Made by a program: the position numbers and the translations under genes
Assembly: GCF_900128475.1 (NCBI RefSeq)
Contig: NZ_LT635838.1
Coordinates: forward strand, 312,536 to 376,535
Reading direction: 5' to 3'
Length of the DNA: 64,000 nt
Source of the DNA: Mediterranea massiliensis
GTDB taxonomy: Bacteria > Bacteroidota > Bacteroidia > Bacteroidales > Bacteroidaceae
Notes under the pieces: generated by a model
The model's input: the letters and a program-made list of their open reading frames with translations, nothing else
Told to the model about the DNA's origin: nothing
Databases searched by the model: none
Shown: piece after piece, positions 62,522-64,000 of the stretch
Layout: each line of letters begins with the position of its first letter
How positions within the stretch are numbered: position 1 is the stretch's first letter

Positions 62522-63964
62522 TCAGGCACGGATGCGCCCCGTCTGTTCATACTTCCGCTTCCACAAGGCGAACCACACCAGGCCCACCACCGCCGCTCCA
62601 ACGGCTATCGGACCGGCATACTGAAGTCCCAGGCCAAGGCCTCCCTTGGGTTCTACACAGATATAAGAGGTGCACACCGCCGTCATCAGCAGGGCAGGCA
62701 GCAGCGTCACCAGGTAGCTGAAACGCCCCCTTTCGCGCACCAGCCATATGGTGACGGCCCACAGCGTAAAGACGGACAGCGTCTGGTTGGCCCACGCAAA
62801 GTAGCGCCAGATGCGCTGGAAGCCCTCCGCATCGCGCAGGCTGTAGACCAGCAGCGCCGCGGCGGCCACGAACATGGGGATGCAGATGTACAGGCGCCGC
62901 CGCATGGACTTCTGCTCCAGATGGAGGAAATCGGCCACAATGAGCCGCGCCGAGCGGAACGCCGTGTCGCCGCTGGTGATGGGCGCAGCCACCACGCCGA
63001 GGATGGCCAGCACGCCTCCCACTTCGCCCAACCATCCCTTGCTGATGTCGAACACCACAACAGACGCGTCGCTCAGTCCCATTCCGTTCTCATGGAAGAA
63101 GTACGTGGCCACCGTTGCCCATACCAGAGCCACGACACCCTCGGTAATCATGGCACCGTAGAACACGGGGCGACCGTGCCGTTCACTGGTGATGCAACGG
63201 GCCATAAGCGGGCTCTGCGTGGCATGGAAACCCGAAATGGCCCCGCAGGCGATGGTGATGAACATCATCGGGAAGATGGGGCTCGTCTCCGCCTGCGGAT
63301 GGGTATTCTCCAGTCCGTCCCACAATTCGGGCAGCGCCGGGTGGTGTACATAGAGCATCACCAGGATACCCACCGCCATGAAGATAAGGGCCACGGCGAA
63401 AAGCGGGTAAATCTTGCCGATAATCTTGTCGACCGGCAGCAGGGTAGCCAGGATGTAATAGATGAAGATGACGATAATCCAAAAGGTGACGTCGAGCGAC
63501 TCCGGCGTCAGGCGGGCCAGCAGTCCCGCGGGTGAAGCCACAAAGACCGCCCCTACGAGCATCATCAGCACCACGGTGAAGGCCCGCATCACCTGCTTGG
63601 TAGTCAGCCCCAGGTAGCGGCCGATGATTTCGGGAAGGCTCTCGCCGCCGTTGCGCAGGGACAGCATGCCCGACAGATAGTCGTGCACCGCACCCGCAAA
63701 GATGCTTCCCAACACAATCCACAAGTAGGACGCCGTGCCGAACATGGCACCCATGATGGCACCGAAAATGGGGCCTACACCCGCGATGTTGAGAAATTGT
63801 ATCATGAAGATTTTCCAGGTAGGCAGGGGGATATAGTCCACGCCGTCGGCCTTCGTCAGGGCGGGTGTCCGGCGGTCATCGGGTCCGAAAATACGCTCCA
63901 CCACCCGTCCGTAAAGCAGATAGCCGGCTATCAAAGCCAGCAGACAAATTGTAAATGTAATCAT
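62522..63964 (-). CDS. cstA: CstA-family carbon-starvation transporter
   Basis: A 480-residue inner-membrane transporter of the CstA family, linked to pyruvate or peptide uptake in other bacteria. Family segments are FLNIAGVGPIFGAIMGAMFG, GAVHDYLSGMLSLRNGGESL and GFHATQSPLMARCI. About 13 membrane segments are predicted. It is shorter than the E. coli protein (about 700 residues), as is usual for this branch. It is first in a two-gene operon. The promoter would lie at or beyond the window end. Confidence 0.93.
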   Translation of the reverse strand: MITFTICLLALIAGYLLYGRVVERIFGPDDRRTPALTKADGVDYIPLPTWKIFMIQFLNIAGVGPIFGAIMGAMFGTASYLWIVLGSIFAGAVHDYLSGMLSLRNGGESLPEIIGRYLGLTTKQVMRAFTVVLMMLVGAVFVASPAGLLARLTPESLDVTFWIIVIFIYYILATLLPVDKIIGKIYPLFAVALIFMAVGILVMLYVHHPALPELWDGLENTHPQAETSPIFPMMFITIACGAISGFHATQSPLMARCITSERHGRPVFYGAMITEGVVALVWATVATYFFHENGMGLSDASVVVFDISKGWLGEVGGVLAILGVVAAPITSGDTAFRSARLIVADFLHLEQKSMRRRLYICIPMFVAAAALLVYSLRDAEGFQRIWRYFAWANQTLSVFTLWAVTIWLVRERGRFSYLVTLLPALLMTAVCTSYICVEPKGGLGLGLQYAGPIAVGAAVVGLVWFALWKRKYEQTGRIRA

Positions 63965-64000
63965 GGCGTATGTTTTTCCGTTTACTTTTATGCCTGCAAA

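Overview
The window reads as a chromosomal contig of a Bacteroidales gut commensal, most likely Bacteroides or a close relative. Three kinds of evidence support this: two SusC/SusD pairs, a hybrid two-component system and an ECF sigma/FecR pair; many copies of the Bacteroidetes promoter box TAnnTTTG (often TATCTTTG, with TTTG 19 bases upstream in the best cases); and an Oad sodium pump beside otherwise GC-rich, close-packed core genes. The first 28 bases are not genomic. Positions 5-28 match the Illumina P7 adapter exactly, so the contig begins with adapter and the first gene (kdsC) is cut off by it.

Layout. 1-3.3 kb: kdsC (partial), a DUF2520 oxidoreductase, a small membrane protein, a nitroreductase and a divergent acyltransferase. 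3.3-22 kb: an alpha-glucan locus. It has a susC-susD-two SusE/F-like lipoproteins-susG operon on the minus strand and a lacI-MFS symporter-GH65 phosphorylase operon on the plus strand. A galactan pair (GH53 endogalactanase and GH2 beta-galactosidase) sits between them. A 14-bp LacI-type operator occurs once upstream of susC and once upstream of lacI, tying the two glucan operons together. 22-25.5 kb: oadGAB. 25.6-34.1 kb: an ECF sigma, FecR, STN-type SusC, SusD and sulfatase utilization locus, AT-rich except for the sulfatase. 34.4-38.3 kb: an HU-like gene and a decayed type I restriction locus (HEPN-like ORF, hsdR remnant with an amber stop, Fic protein, internally deleted hsdM). 38.5-42.2 kb: LysE transporter, DUF4924, prfC and a membrane-anchored HTH protein. 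42.7-51.7 kb: purL, a hybrid two-component regulator and split chromate transporters. 51.7-64 kb: a GH10-like hydrolase, uvrA, thiD and a second thiE-like gene, the TPP-riboswitch operon thiE-thiC-thi4, a small outer-membrane protein, and cstA with a small membrane protein.

The most unusual signal is not a gene. Seven intergenic sites hold tandem arrays of short palindromes with a strict 22- or 23-bp period, three to seven units each. Each site has its own palindromic word, except that two distant sites (about 13.0 and 57.9 kb) share one. The shared period with different words suggests one undescribed process that makes or maintains these arrays. Their function is unknown.
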